DNA from: Pseudoalteromonas shioyasakiensis
Lineage (GTDB): Bacteria; Pseudomonadota; Gammaproteobacteria; Enterobacterales; Alteromonadaceae
Assembly (NCBI RefSeq): GCF_019134595.1
Contig: NZ_CP077771.1
Coordinates: 248,001 to 312,000, forward strand
Direction: 5' to 3'
Length of the DNA: 64,000 bases
In this document: positions 45,772 to 54,658 of the stretch, piece by piece
How positions within the stretch are numbered: the first letter of the stretch is position 1
Layout: every line of letters begins with the position of its first letter
Position numbers and translations under genes: made by a program
Notes under the pieces: generated by a model
The model's database searches: none
The model's input: the letters and a program-made list of their open reading frames with translations, nothing else
What the model was told of the DNA's origin: nothing

Positions 45772-46949
45772 TTAGACTCCTTAAGTTTTAAAATAAAATA
45801 GTGATAAGTAAAGTTTTGCCCAGTTTCATTTTCGTAAAGGGCAATTTCTGCTTGTATGTCTTTTACAGCTTGAGACTCACTTATCGATGGCGCTAACTCC
45901 GCAAGGCGCGCCTTGAGTGGTTGCCAATAGTTTTGCCAAGCTTGCTGATCCAGCGAAAACTGCTCTATAAGCTCATAACCAAGCTCATCAAATAAGGCTA
46001 TGCGGCTTTCGATTAGTTGCATATCTGGGTAATTCGCTTGCCAGTACTCTTTAACCGCCATTTCAGGCTGGCTGTTAAGCCAAACTAAATCACTGACCAC
46101 AATTACCCCATCACGGCGAAGAAACGGTTTCCAGCTTGATAGTGCGCTTTGCATCCCCATGACATACACACACCCTTCAGCCCAAATAACATCGAATGAA
46201 TTTGCTTTAAAAGGCAGTGCAGTCATCGATGCGCAAGTCAAAGAGACACGTTCAGCCAATTGCTCTTTGTGCAGTCGCTCCTGTAAATAAGCAAGTGCCG
46301 ATGACTCATTATCTAAAACCGTGATATTGGCATCAGTTTGTTTGGCTATTAATAATGTTGATGAGCCTTTACCACAGCCAATTTCTAAAATTTGTTTGGC
46401 ATTGTTAGGAACAGCAGCAATGGCTTTTAATGTGGCTTCTTCGCTACCAGGCCCCCACCGCTCTAATGGCTCAAACACAGTCATGAAATCGTGCATGTAG
46501 CTTTCATGGTCACTCATATCTTTTGATAACCAACGAAGCCGCAATGCCTCTTTTTCTGTGTATCCTTGCTTTAACAACCAATTTAAATGTGCACTTGGCG
46601 CACGCTTATTCAGCTCATCATGTAAGTGTTTTTGAGAGCGTTCGCCAAGCAAACTTAGTAACAAATCTTTGGCTTGTAACTTAGCGGTAATTTCATCTTC
46701 AAGTTGTGCTAAGCGCTGTTGCAAAATAGCTTTATCTAGCTCTACATCTAAACAGCTCTGACACTCTTTTAAGGTTAACCCCGCGCTTTGTAACTGCTGG
46801 ATCAAAACCAAGCGTTGTAAATCAGCCTCGCTGTAATAGCGATAACCATTTGCAAGCCTGCGCCCTTGAATGATTTTAAGCTTCTCGTAATACAACACTG
46901 TCGTGCGCGACAAACCAAGCTTTGCTGCTAACTCTGAAATTAAATACAT
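45768..46949 (-). CDS. MerR-family regulator fused to a SAM methyltransferase
   Basis: The 393-residue protein begins with a MerR helix-turn-helix (YLISELAAKLGLSRTTVLYYEKLKII and NGYRYYSEADLQRL, about 1-70) and a coiled dimerisation helix to about 110. A class I methyltransferase domain (about 165-330) follows, with motif I ILEIGCGKGSST, the acidic end of strand 2 in ITVLDNES, and motif IV FDVIWAEGCVYVMG. A chimera of transcription factor and methyltransferase is unusual. No stop or start lies between the parts. Substrate and target promoter unknown. Confidence 0.85.
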   Translation of the reverse strand: MYLISELAAKLGLSRTTVLYYEKLKIIQGRRLANGYRYYSEADLQRLVLIQQLQSAGLTLKECQSCLDVELDKAILQQRLAQLEDEITAKLQAKDLLLSLLGERSQKHLHDELNKRAPSAHLNWLLKQGYTEKEALRLRWLSKDMSDHESYMHDFMTVFEPLERWGPGSEEATLKAIAAVPNNAKQILEIGCGKGSSTLLIAKQTDANITVLDNESSALAYLQERLHKEQLAERVSLTCASMTALPFKANSFDVIWAEGCVYVMGMQSALSSWKPFLRRDGVIVVSDLVWLNSQPEMAVKEYWQANYPDMQLIESRIALFDELGYELIEQFSLDQQAWQNYWQPLKARLAELAPSISESQAVKDIQAEIALYENETGQNFTYHYFILKLKESK

Positions 46950-47043
46950 GATGAAATAGGCCTATAAGGCTTTTGAATACAATAAGTATGAAGTGTATAG
47001 TTGTAGACAGGTCAAATATTTTTGCAAAATAATTTAAGAAAAT

Positions 47044-47071
47044 AAGGTAAGCAAGAAAGCATGCTTACCTT
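47044..47071 (-). terminator. terminator of the arsenic operon
   Basis: AAGGTAAGCA (47044-47053) pairs perfectly with TGCTTACCTT (47062-47071). On the minus strand a T-rich stretch follows. It lies 23 bases past the arsJ stop. Confidence 0.7.
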
Positions 47072-47093
47072 TATAGGCCGTGTTTAGATTTAA

Positions 47094-48302
47094 CTAAATT
47101 TGTTTTGGTAATTTAGTCGAAATAAAAGCAGTAATAACAATAAATAACAGTGATATAGCCAAACAGGCTGCTAAGCCATAAAGCTGAAAAACTAAGCCCG
47201 ACAACACAGTACCAATTAAGCGACCCATGGCATTAGCCATATAGTAAAACCCGACATCGAGTGACACGCCATCGGCATCAGCCATACTAACAATTAAGTA
47301 GCTGTGCAAAGATGAGTTAATCGCGAATAGCACACCAAATAACATCAACCCGCCTATCAGCATTGGTTTTACAGCCCAGTCAAAGCCAATAGCAAGGGCA
47401 ATGGCTAAGGTGACTAAAGCAAGCAATGATGCCCACTTAACGGTTTCTGCGCTTGGTGATGTTTGCTTATTGAGCTTAATGATTTTAGGAGCAAAAGATT
47501 GCACAGCCCCATAGCCAATGACCCAACTCGCTAAGAAGGCACCCACAGTCCAGTGATCCCAATCAAAGGCTTGTGATAAAAACACCGGTAGTGCAACTAC
47601 AAACCAAACATCACGCGCACCAAACAAGAACAACCTTGCTGCCGACAAGATATTGATTGAACTGCTTTTTGAAAATATCTCGTTAAACTTAGGTTTGTTT
47701 TTGGCTTTGCCTAAATCATTTTTAAGTGCATAAATACTAAAACACCACACCACCAGTAAAGCGGCAGCCATAGTTAGCATTGCGCCTTTAAACGACATTA
47801 ATGTCAGTAGTAAGCCACCTAAAAAGAAGCCCACACCTTTTAAGGCGTTTTTAGAGCCTGTTAGTATCGCTACCCATTTAAACAAGGTGCCTTCTTGGCC
47901 ACTGGCAACCAGCATTTTAATTGAGCTTTTAGCACTCATTTTATTGAGATCTTTGGCAATGCCCGACAGCGCTTGCGCCAGCATCACATAGGCAACACTC
48001 AGCCATTCAGGAGGGACTGCCAACATGAACAAGGCTACAACCTGTATGGCAAGGCCAATGTTCATGGTTTTATTTAAACCAAGCCTTGCTCCTAAATAGC
48101 CGCCCACTAAGTTAGTGACAACACCAAAAATCTCATAAAACAAAAACAGCATGGCAATACTCAAAGGTGAGTAGCCAAGCGCATGAAAATGCAGTACCAC
48201 CAACATTCTCAATGCGCCATCTGTTAGCGTAAATGCCCAGTAATTCCCAGTGACAATTAAGTACTGCTTTATATCAGTGGGAAGATTAGCTAAACGCGTC
48301 AT
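47094..48302 (-). CDS. arsJ: ArsJ, MFS exporter of 1-arseno-3-phosphoglycerate
   Basis: The 402-residue MFS protein has about twelve helices and the ArsJ start, DIKQYLIVTGNYWAFTLTDGALRMLVVLHFH. ArsJ expels the unstable product made when GAPDH uses arsenate instead of phosphate, so arsenate is removed without reduction. The dedicated GAPDH gene lies directly upstream with five bases between, the known ArsJ pairing. It is the last gene of the operon. Confidence 0.93.
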   Translation of the reverse strand: MTRLANLPTDIKQYLIVTGNYWAFTLTDGALRMLVVLHFHALGYSPLSIAMLFLFYEIFGVVTNLVGGYLGARLGLNKTMNIGLAIQVVALFMLAVPPEWLSVAYVMLAQALSGIAKDLNKMSAKSSIKMLVASGQEGTLFKWVAILTGSKNALKGVGFFLGGLLLTLMSFKGAMLTMAAALLVVWCFSIYALKNDLGKAKNKPKFNEIFSKSSSINILSAARLFLFGARDVWFVVALPVFLSQAFDWDHWTVGAFLASWVIGYGAVQSFAPKIIKLNKQTSPSAETVKWASLLALVTLAIALAIGFDWAVKPMLIGGLMLFGVLFAINSSLHSYLIVSMADADGVSLDVGFYYMANAMGRLIGTVLSGLVFQLYGLAACLAISLLFIVITAFISTKLPKQI

Positions 48303-48307
48303 TGCTT

Positions 48308-49318
48308 TTAACCTTGAAGTGATCGCGCAACTTTACGGGCAAGTTCAGCGGTGCGGTTTGCGTAACCCCATTCGTTATCGTACCAAACATACAGCTTAAC
48401 TTGAGTCTCGTTGACAACCATGGTTGATAACGCATCAACAATGCTTGATCGTGGGTCGGTTTTGTAATCAATAGAAACAAGTGGCTTTTCTTCATAACCT
48501 AAAATACCTTTTAGCTCGCCTTCTGCGGCTTCTTGCATCCATTGGTTAATTTGCTCAGCGGTAGTTGGCTTTTCAACTTCAAACACACAATCAGTGATTG
48601 ATGCATTTGCTAAAGGCACACGAACCGCGTGACCGTTTAATTTGCCTTTAAGTTCAGGGAAAATATGTGTAATCGCTGTTGCAGAGCCGGTTGTTGTTGG
48701 AATTAAGCTCATGCCGCATGCGCGAGCACGGCGTAAATCTTTATGCGGCGCATCTAAAATAGTTTGCGTATTAGTGATATCGTGAATAGTGGTCATTGAA
48801 CCATGTTTGATACCAATTTTTTCTTGCAGAACTTTAACTACAGGCGCTAAACAGTTGGTAGTGCACGATGCTGCTGTAACAATATCGTGCTGAGCTACAT
48901 CGTATAAATCATCGTTTACACCCATTACAACGTTCAACACACCGTCTTCTTTTACAGGGGCAGTGACAACAACTTTTTTCACACCTTGATCAAGATAGGC
49001 TTGCAGTAATTCGGTTTTTTTCATCACGCCAGACGCTTCAATAACGATATCGCAACCAGACCAATCGGTGTCTGCAATCGCTTTATTTTGTGTGACCTTA
49101 ATTTCGTGGCCATCGATGATCACAGCGGTGTCGTTACTTTCAACCTCATGAGGCCAAATACCGTGTACCGAATCATACTTTAGTAAGTGAGCCAATGTAG
49201 CTGCATCACCCGCTGGGTCATTAATTTGCACAAACTCAACGTCGTCCCATGCAAATGCTGCTCTTAGCGATAAACGACCCATACGGCCAAAACCATTAAT
49301 GCCTACTTTAATTGCCAT
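48308..49318 (-). CDS. ArsJ-associated glyceraldehyde-3-phosphate dehydrogenase
   Basis: The 336-residue enzyme has the Rossmann start [12 protein letters not shown], the catalytic motif [11 protein letters not shown], and the C-terminal [10 protein letters not shown]. In ars operons this GAPDH couples arsenate to glyceraldehyde-3-phosphate to give 1-arseno-3-phosphoglycerate for ArsJ. That role follows from the arsJ neighbour; by sequence it is an ordinary type I GAPDH. Ribosome site GGAGCTTAACA lies before the ATG. Confidence 0.93.
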   Translation of the reverse strand: MAIKVGINGFGRMGRLSLRAAFAWDDVEFVQINDPAGDAATLAHLLKYDSVHGIWPHEVESNDTAVIIDGHEIKVTQNKAIADTDWSGCDIVIEASGVMKKTELLQAYLDQGVKKVVVTAPVKEDGVLNVVMGVNDDLYDVAQHDIVTAASCTTNCLAPVVKVLQEKIGIKHGSMTTIHDITNTQTILDAPHKDLRRARACGMSLIPTTTGSATAITHIFPELKGKLNGHAVRVPLANASITDCVFEVEKPTTAEQINQWMQEAAEGELKGILGYEEKPLVSIDYKTDPRSSIVDALSTMVVNETQVKLYVWYDNEWGYANRTAELARKVARSLQG

Positions 49319-49320
49319 TG

Positions 49321-49821
49321 TTAAGCTCCTACTTTTTGAAAATTGTCGAAAAATGAACGTTGTACTGGGTTATGCAACGATTTAGGGCGAATAGCCTGCA
49401 CTTGATTAACTATGTCATTTTTAGCATAGCCAAGCTCATGCATTAATAAACCAATAACTAAGCCTGTACGGCCTGAGCCGCCTTTACAGTGCACAGCCAC
49501 GCTACCACCGCTTTTTATGATGGCAAGAATCTCGTTAAGGTGTTTGTTGAAAGCTAAACTAAACGCTTCGCTTGGCGCGTCATCATCAACAATAGGTAAT
49601 TGAAACCAGCTAAGACCGGCTTGCTCACATTCGATTGCAAGCTGCTGCGCGCCATTTTTAACAAGCTCTTCATCGTACATTAGAGTAATAATGGCTTTTG
49701 CACCTGCCGCTTTTAAATCAGTAACAGACTGTGATAAGCCAACGCCTTTTGTGCCAGGGCAAGGGGTAAAAATAAATGCCCCAGTTTCTAGCTGTAAAAT
49801 ATCAAATGGATGTGATTGCAT
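49321..49821 (-). CDS. dual-specificity/tyrosine phosphatase-like protein in the arsenic operon
   Basis: The 166-residue cytoplasmic protein has the phosphatase loop [15 protein letters not shown] (Cys-x5-Arg) and a possible general acid region VDDDAP, as in CDKN3-type dual-specificity phosphatases. It sits between acr3 and the GAPDH gene, so it should be co-expressed with arsenic resistance. Its task there is not established. I use ATG 49821 (after GGGGAATCATA) rather than the in-frame start at 49875, which would run into acr3. Confidence 0.82.
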   Translation of the reverse strand: MQSHPFDILQLETGAFIFTPCPGTKGVGLSQSVTDLKAAGAKAIITLMYDEELVKNGAQQLAIECEQAGLSWFQLPIVDDDAPSEAFSLAFNKHLNEILAIIKSGGSVAVHCKGGSGRTGLVIGLLMHELGYAKNDIVNQVQAIRPKSLHNPVQRSFFDNFQKVGA

Positions 49822-49834
49822 TATGATTCCCCAA

Positions 49835-50857
49835 TTACTCTTTAAACCAATGTGTTGTTTTATTAACGATTGCAACCAACGACAGCATTACAGGTACTTC
49901 GACCAAAACCCCAACAACGGTTGCTAATGCTGCACCCGAGTGCAAACCAAATAATGAAATAGCCACTGCGACCGCTAACTCAAAAAAGTTAGAAGTACCA
50001 ATTAAACATGCTGGCCCTGCAATGTTGTGCTTAAGCCTGAGCTTTAACGCAATGAAATAAGTGATTGCAAAAATACCGTAGGTTTGCAAAACAAGCGGGA
50101 TGGCAATCAGTACAATGTTAAGCGGTTGGGCTAAAATCGTGTTCGCCTGAAACCCAAACAGCAAGACCACAGTGGCCAATAAGCCAATAACTGAGTAAGG
50201 TTTAATTTTCTCTAAAAATGACTGCACTGCAGCTTCATTTTGTGCTGAATTATTAAGAGCTTTTCGTGTTAATACCCCAGCAATAAGTGGCAGCAATACA
50301 TACAGCACAACTGAAATCATCAGTGTAAGCCATGGCACATGAATATCAGATACACCCAGCAATAACCCCGCAATAGGTGCAAAAGCAAAAATCATAATGA
50401 TGTCGTTCACAGACACTTGCACTAAGGTATAATTTGCATCGCCTTTAGTCAGTTGTGACCACACAAACACCATTGCCGTACAAGGTGCGACACCGAGTAA
50501 AATCATCCCTGCAATATATTCTTGCGCTGTTTCAGGGCTAACTAAATCAGCAAATAACCCTTCAAAAAATAACCATCCTAATGCGGCCATTGAAAACGGT
50601 TTGATAAGCCAGTTAATGATTAAAGTGAGCATCAGTCCTTTAGGATTCTTACCGACTTCTTTAATCGTTGAAAAATCAACTTGCACCATCATCGGGTAGA
50701 TCATTACCCAAATAAACAGTGCAACAACAATGTTTACATGCGCCACTTCGGCTTTCGCTATTAACTCAAATAAAGGCGGAAACATCACCCCAAGTGCCAC
50801 ACCTATGGCGATAGCAGCAGCAACCCATACAGATAAATATCGTTCAAAAACACCCAT
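49835..50857 (-). CDS. acr3: Acr3 arsenite efflux permease
   Basis: The 340-residue membrane protein has ten predicted helices. It carries the Acr3 signatures [22 protein letters not shown] and [15 protein letters not shown] with the essential Cys, then [20 protein letters not shown]. It expels the arsenite made by the ArsC domain encoded upstream. It lies nine bases after the ArsC-ArsR gene. Confidence 0.96.
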   Translation of the reverse strand: MGVFERYLSVWVAAAIAIGVALGVMFPPLFELIAKAEVAHVNIVVALFIWVMIYPMMVQVDFSTIKEVGKNPKGLMLTLIINWLIKPFSMAALGWLFFEGLFADLVSPETAQEYIAGMILLGVAPCTAMVFVWSQLTKGDANYTLVQVSVNDIIMIFAFAPIAGLLLGVSDIHVPWLTLMISVVLYVLLPLIAGVLTRKALNNSAQNEAAVQSFLEKIKPYSVIGLLATVVLLFGFQANTILAQPLNIVLIAIPLVLQTYGIFAITYFIALKLRLKHNIAGPACLIGTSNFFELAVAVAISLFGLHSGAALATVVGVLVEVPVMLSLVAIVNKTTHWFKE

Positions 50858-50866
50858 TTTTAGTCC

Positions 50867-51631
50867 TTAATTGCAGCAACGAGCAACACGGGTTGGGCGA
50901 TCATCGCCCATCGCATTTAGCCTTGCTAGCTCGTTTTCTATGAAATTCGGTTCGTTTACCACGGTCGAGGTAATTGTTTGTTTCATCCACATTGGTAAGG
51001 TCGGGTTTAAAGAGTAAAACACCCACTGCTGGTGTTTTCTACCCGACAAAATGCCCTGTTTTTTAAGTTGCGCTAAATGCCTTGAAACCTTTGGCTGGCT
51101 CTGCTCGTTAAGTGCCGTCATTAGTTCGCATACGCAAACCTCTTGCTCAACGGCGATAAGCAATAAGCTTTTTAAACGAATATCATCTGCAAGCGCTTTA
51201 TAAAATGTGGTTGGCGAAATCGATGCTGGTTTTTCTTTGTTATGGGATTGCACAAACTGTTTGATTCGCTCATTGATCTCTTGCAACGTTTTTTCAAAAG
51301 CGTGAGGTTCAGGACTAGTTTTAGGATCGACAAAGTCCCAGCCTAAACAATGTGTGCCATCAACACGATTTGCACATTCTTTAGCTGCCTTGTCGCACAA
51401 TGTGATGACATAATCAAAATGCAAGTTAGTTACATCATTTAAGTGCTTTGAGTGTAAGTCATCGGTTTTTAGGCCAAAATGCTCAATCGCCGCAAGTGTA
51501 CGAGGGTCTATCGCATAAGGTTCTGTGCCCGCACTAAATACCTCAAACTCACCTTTACCATGATGTTTAAGCAATGCTTCAGCCATAATTGATCGGGCTG
51601 AATTTTCTGTACATAAAAAGAGAACTTTCAC
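50867..51631 (-). CDS. arsenate reductase fused to ArsR repressor
   Basis: The 254-residue protein has an N-terminal low-molecular-weight-phosphatase-type arsenate reductase (about 1-135), with the P-loop LFLCTENSARSIMAE and a Cys pair in TLCDKAAKEC. An ArsR winged helix follows (about 143-225), with the arsenite-binding VCVCEL and recognition helix SQPKVSRHLAQLKKQGI. The C-terminus RVARCCN has two more Cys. One polypeptide would both reduce arsenate and sense arsenite. The start is GTG with GGAGTAAGCC upstream. It leads the operon with acr3, the phosphatase, GAPDH and arsJ. Confidence 0.92.
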   Translation of the reverse strand: MKVLFLCTENSARSIMAEALLKHHGKGEFEVFSAGTEPYAIDPRTLAAIEHFGLKTDDLHSKHLNDVTNLHFDYVITLCDKAAKECANRVDGTHCLGWDFVDPKTSPEPHAFEKTLQEINERIKQFVQSHNKEKPASISPTTFYKALADDIRLKSLLLIAVEQEVCVCELMTALNEQSQPKVSRHLAQLKKQGILSGRKHQQWVFYSLNPTLPMWMKQTITSTVVNEPNFIENELARLNAMGDDRPTRVARCCN

Positions 51632-51653
51632 GGCTTACTCCATAACAATTTTG

Positions 51654-51686
51654 TTATATAATATTTTCGCTATATAAAGTGCGCAA
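51654..51686 (-). promoter_or_regulatory. arsenic operon promoter with overlapping inverted repeat
   Basis: On the minus strand a -35-like TTGCGC (51686-51681) and a -10-like TATTAT (51663-51658) are separated by exactly 17 bases. An inverted repeat, TTATATA (51654-51660) and TATATAA (51671-51677), covers the spacer and -10, where an ArsR repressor would block polymerase. A second palindrome TAACAATTTTGTTA lies at 51643-51656. Confidence 0.6.
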
Positions 51687-51787
51687 GCTTTTTATTAGTT
51701 AATTGCTGACTCTTAGCGAGAGTTATAAGTAAGGTAATGACGGTTTAATCTGGTTATTTAGTTGGCTAGGCTTGGGTGATTTTTTAA

Positions 51788-51813
51788 AAGGCTGCTTTAA
51801 TAATTGCAGCCTT
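51788..51813 (-). terminator. terminator downstream of the small lipoprotein gene
   Basis: AAGGCTGC (51788-51795) pairs with GCAGCCTT (51806-51813); on the minus strand TTAAAAAATC follows. Confidence 0.6.
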
Positions 51814-51843
51814 AGCAAACTTATTTTGAGGAGTTTTAAGAAG

Positions 51844-52089
51844 TTACTGATGCTCCCTTAAGTCTCTTTCAAATTCAGTTTCTGTTTTAACTGGAGTGCA
51901 ACGCGTAGTGACTTCAGTTTTGCCAATTTTTTCTGGTTCGTCTGAGCTATAAATCGTGGTGTTATAGCTTCGATCTATTTCCCCTGGGCAATGATGATCT
52001 GCGATTGCTACATCCTCAAACTCACCCATTTGCTGCTGTGAGGCACAGCCAGATAAAAGTAATGCAATAAAGGTTACTGTGTATTTCAT
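51844..52089 (-). CDS. small hypothetical lipoprotein
   Basis: The 81-residue protein has a short lipoprotein signal (ALLLSGC, Cys15). The mature part is acidic and has two Cys (HHCPGE and TRCTPV) that could pair. I recognise no family. Its ATG overlaps the stop of the polysaccharide deacetylase gene (ATGA), so it is translated with it. Confidence 0.6.
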   Translation of the reverse strand: MKYTVTFIALLLSGCASQQQMGEFEDVAIADHHCPGEIDRSYNTTIYSSDEPEKIGKTEVTTRCTPVKTETEFERDLREHQ

Positions 52090-53033
52090 AACAAATCCTC
52101 TTCAAAAGTTCGGGGTGAGTTTTTTGGCACATTATCTTGGCGTAAAATCCATTTTGCTATGTCATCTTTACGCATAAACTTAACCCCCTTGTGCTGCTTT
52201 GCATAGGTTATAAAGTCATCCAACGCTTTCACTCTGGCGGGAGTGCCCGCTAATCTATCGTGAGCACTGATAGACATCATTCTTCTGCGCTTTTTGCCTT
52301 CTTTGTAGAGCACTTCAAATTCATCTTTTAGCTCTTGTAAATATGCTTTACCAGTCATGGCTGTGCTGCCAGTGTAGCGAACTATATCGTTGTTTCTAAA
52401 AGTATATGGAACAACAACAATGTCGTCACTTCCAACAGGTGTTAGCGATGGCTCATCACGAGATAAATCGTCTATATGATAAATAAAACCTAATTCTTTA
52501 AGGGTTTTGAGTGTATTTTTTGAATGCCTCATCCAAAAAGCGTTAAACCCCACGGGCCGTTGTCCTGTTACTTTTTCAATAATATTTGCACTTATTATGT
52601 ATGACTGTCGCTCTTGCTCTTCACTCATAGAGTATTGAGGGGTCCATGTTTGTCCGTGCCCTGATGCTTCATGCCCGCGCTGCACGACCTCTTTTGCTAG
52701 CTCAGGGTTTAACTCAACAGCACGGCCAACCATGTGAGAGGTTACTTTAATATCATGCTTATCCCATAAATCTAGCAGTCTAGGTATGCCCTCATTCATG
52801 CCGTATTGGTACCAAGAAGGCGAAATAGTGTCAGGATACCCAACCTCTTGCGGTGGAAACGGGCCTGGATCTGATTGGTCTTGCGCTGTTGCCTCAAACT
52901 GCATCGAAATAGAGATCACAAGTTGAGCATCATCAGGCCAAAATTCAGGAGTTGATACCTTCGCTTGAGCGACACCTAAGCAATTAAAAACAAACACCGA
53001 CGCAATTAAAATTGGCTTTAAAAATTTCATCAT
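52086..53033 (-). CDS. secreted polysaccharide deacetylase-like protein
   Basis: The 315-residue protein has a signal peptide (cleavage near AQA, residue 24) and a NodB-type barrel. GIPRLLDLWDKHDIKVTSHMVG and RGHEASGHGQTWTPQYSM supply the His pair, and SISAHDRLAG the later His. The usual first Asp pair is altered: SISMQFEA appears where members have a DDG-like motif. It resembles the PuuE-like branch that acts on small amides. Its start and stop overlap the neighbouring genes by four bases each. Confidence 0.83.
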   Translation of the reverse strand: MMKFLKPILIASVFVFNCLGVAQAKVSTPEFWPDDAQLVISISMQFEATAQDQSDPGPFPPQEVGYPDTISPSWYQYGMNEGIPRLLDLWDKHDIKVTSHMVGRAVELNPELAKEVVQRGHEASGHGQTWTPQYSMSEEQERQSYIISANIIEKVTGQRPVGFNAFWMRHSKNTLKTLKELGFIYHIDDLSRDEPSLTPVGSDDIVVVPYTFRNNDIVRYTGSTAMTGKAYLQELKDEFEVLYKEGKKRRRMMSISAHDRLAGTPARVKALDDFITYAKQHKGVKFMRKDDIAKWILRQDNVPKNSPRTFEEDLL

Positions 53034-54133
53034 TTATTCCCCTGATATACTGGGTAGTCTGTGTAACCTCGCTCATCACCACCAAATAAAGTAGTAGGAT
53101 CTGATATTTCATTCAAAGGTAAATTGTGCTCTAAACGATAAGGTAAATCAGGGTTTGCAATAAACTTTCTGCCGAATGCAACATAGTCAACTAAGCCTTC
53201 ACCAATGAGTTTATCGGCCTTTGCTAATGTGTAATTACCTGCCACCACTATTTTGCCACCAAAGCTTTCACGTAATTTAACTCTAAACTCATCTGTTACG
53301 AGGGGAGCATCATCCCAATCAGCTTCCGCTAAATGCAGATAAGCAATGCCAAGTTCATCAAACTTTTTAGCTAAATATAAAATTGCATCGATTGCTTGCG
53401 GATCATCCATGCCTCTTTGTGTAATAAAAGGAGCTAATCGAATAGCCGTTTTTTCTGGGCCGATAGCTTGGCTAATTGAGGTAATGATTTGCAGCGCGAA
53501 CTTTGCTCTATTTTCAATATTACCGCCGTATTCATCGGTACGTTTGTTTGATGTTTGCCTTAGAAATTGATCGATTAAATAGCCATTGCCTGCATGTACC
53601 TCAACGCCATCAAACCCTGCTGCAATCGCATTCAAAGCAGCTTGTTTATAGTCTTCAACAATGCCCTTAATTTCATTGTTCGATAATTCACGTGGTGTAG
53701 GACAATCAAGCATTTGGCCTTCGCCACTTTCATCAACCACCCACACTTGCGCATTTGGAGCAATAGCACTTGGCGCAACCGGCAAGCCGTCTGGATGAAA
53801 GACACTATGCGACATTCTGCCAACATGCCATAACTGAGAAAAAATGAGTCCATTTTGCTCATGAACAGCCTGCGTTACTTTGCGCCATCCATTGATTTGC
53901 TCTTCAGTATAAATCCCGGGGGTAAATGAGTAGCCCTTTCCTTGTGCAGAAATTTGCGTCGCCTCTGATACTATAAAACCTGCACTGGCTCGTTGCGCAT
54001 AATATTCTGCCATTAGACTTGTCGGAATATCGCCTGGTTGAGCCGTACGTGAACGGGTCATAGGAGCCATCACTATTTTATTTGCGGTTTTGTGATGACC
54101 AATTTGGTCTGTATTAAATACTCTATTTTTCAT
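53030..54133 (-). CDS. old yellow enzyme, NemA-like alkene reductase
   Basis: The 367-residue FMN enzyme reduces activated C=C bonds and other electrophiles with NAD(P)H. It carries NKIVMAPMTRSR near the N-terminus, the FSQLWHVGRMSH stretch, and the FDGVEVHAGNGYLIDQFLR with the His/Asn substrate pair. The C-terminal stretch VVAGNYTLAKADKLIGEGLVDYVAFGRKFIANPDLP binds FMN phosphate. It overlaps the deacetylase start by four bases, and follows the VOC gene by eleven. Confidence 0.93.
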   Translation of the reverse strand: MKNRVFNTDQIGHHKTANKIVMAPMTRSRTAQPGDIPTSLMAEYYAQRASAGFIVSEATQISAQGKGYSFTPGIYTEEQINGWRKVTQAVHEQNGLIFSQLWHVGRMSHSVFHPDGLPVAPSAIAPNAQVWVVDESGEGQMLDCPTPRELSNNEIKGIVEDYKQAALNAIAAGFDGVEVHAGNGYLIDQFLRQTSNKRTDEYGGNIENRAKFALQIITSISQAIGPEKTAIRLAPFITQRGMDDPQAIDAILYLAKKFDELGIAYLHLAEADWDDAPLVTDEFRVKLRESFGGKIVVAGNYTLAKADKLIGEGLVDYVAFGRKFIANPDLPYRLEHNLPLNEISDPTTLFGGDERGYTDYPVYQGNK

Positions 54134-54144
54134 ATGTGTACCCT

Positions 54145-54576
54145 TTAAATAAGCTCGCTGCGTGTGAATAAAATTTCTATTTTTAAGCCATCAGGCCCTT
54201 GAATAAACACTTGATGCTCATTCGCTGCCGGCACTTCCCGCTCAACGAATGGTATTGAAGTTGCTTCTAGCCGTGCTTTAACTTCTTGATAATCAGTTGC
54301 AAAGAAAGCAAGGTGGTCAACCGTTGATACGCCAACTGCTTCTGTTGATACCGAAGCTTGGGTTAAGTAATTAGATTGCGATTCGTTAATGCCAAACTTA
54401 GCTGCTATATGAATACATGGCGTATCCAAGTCGTCATATAACCAAACACCATCAAAACCAAATGCTGGCCTTGGCCCCTTTTTAAGGCCTAACGACGACT
54501 CTAAAAACTGAGCCATGTGCTGGATATTCGTAGCTAAAAGCAGAGCGTGATTAAGCTGCATTTCTATCTCCTTCAA
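54145..54576 (-). CDS. VOC-family glyoxalase-like protein
   Basis: The 143-residue protein has one VOC fold: LNHALLLATNIQHMAQFLESSLGLK, then CIHIAAKFGI, VDHLAFFATDYQEVKARLEA and FIQGPDGLKIEILF with a typical final Glu ligand. It may detoxify or isomerise a small metabolite. It is the first gene of the operon with the old yellow enzyme, and divergent from a LysR gene 82 bases away. GAAGGAGATAGAA is the ribosome site. Confidence 0.85.
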   Translation of the reverse strand: MKEIEMQLNHALLLATNIQHMAQFLESSLGLKKGPRPAFGFDGVWLYDDLDTPCIHIAAKFGINESQSNYLTQASVSTEAVGVSTVDHLAFFATDYQEVKARLEATSIPFVEREVPAANEHQVFIQGPDGLKIEILFTRSELI

Positions 54577-54658
54577 GTGATGAAATGAGTTTAACTATTT
54601 TGACTAAATTGATAATTAGCCTTAGAGTTAAATCAGCATTCACTAAAACTGAAGAATA

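Noticed and set aside
48308..49318. GAPDH as the glycolytic enzyme
   Set aside because: It is flanked by arsJ and the phosphatase in a tight operon, the known arsenate-specific arrangement.
49822..49875. Longer start for the arsenic-operon phosphatase
   Set aside because: It would overlap the acr3 3' end, and GGGGAATCATA sits before ATG 49821.
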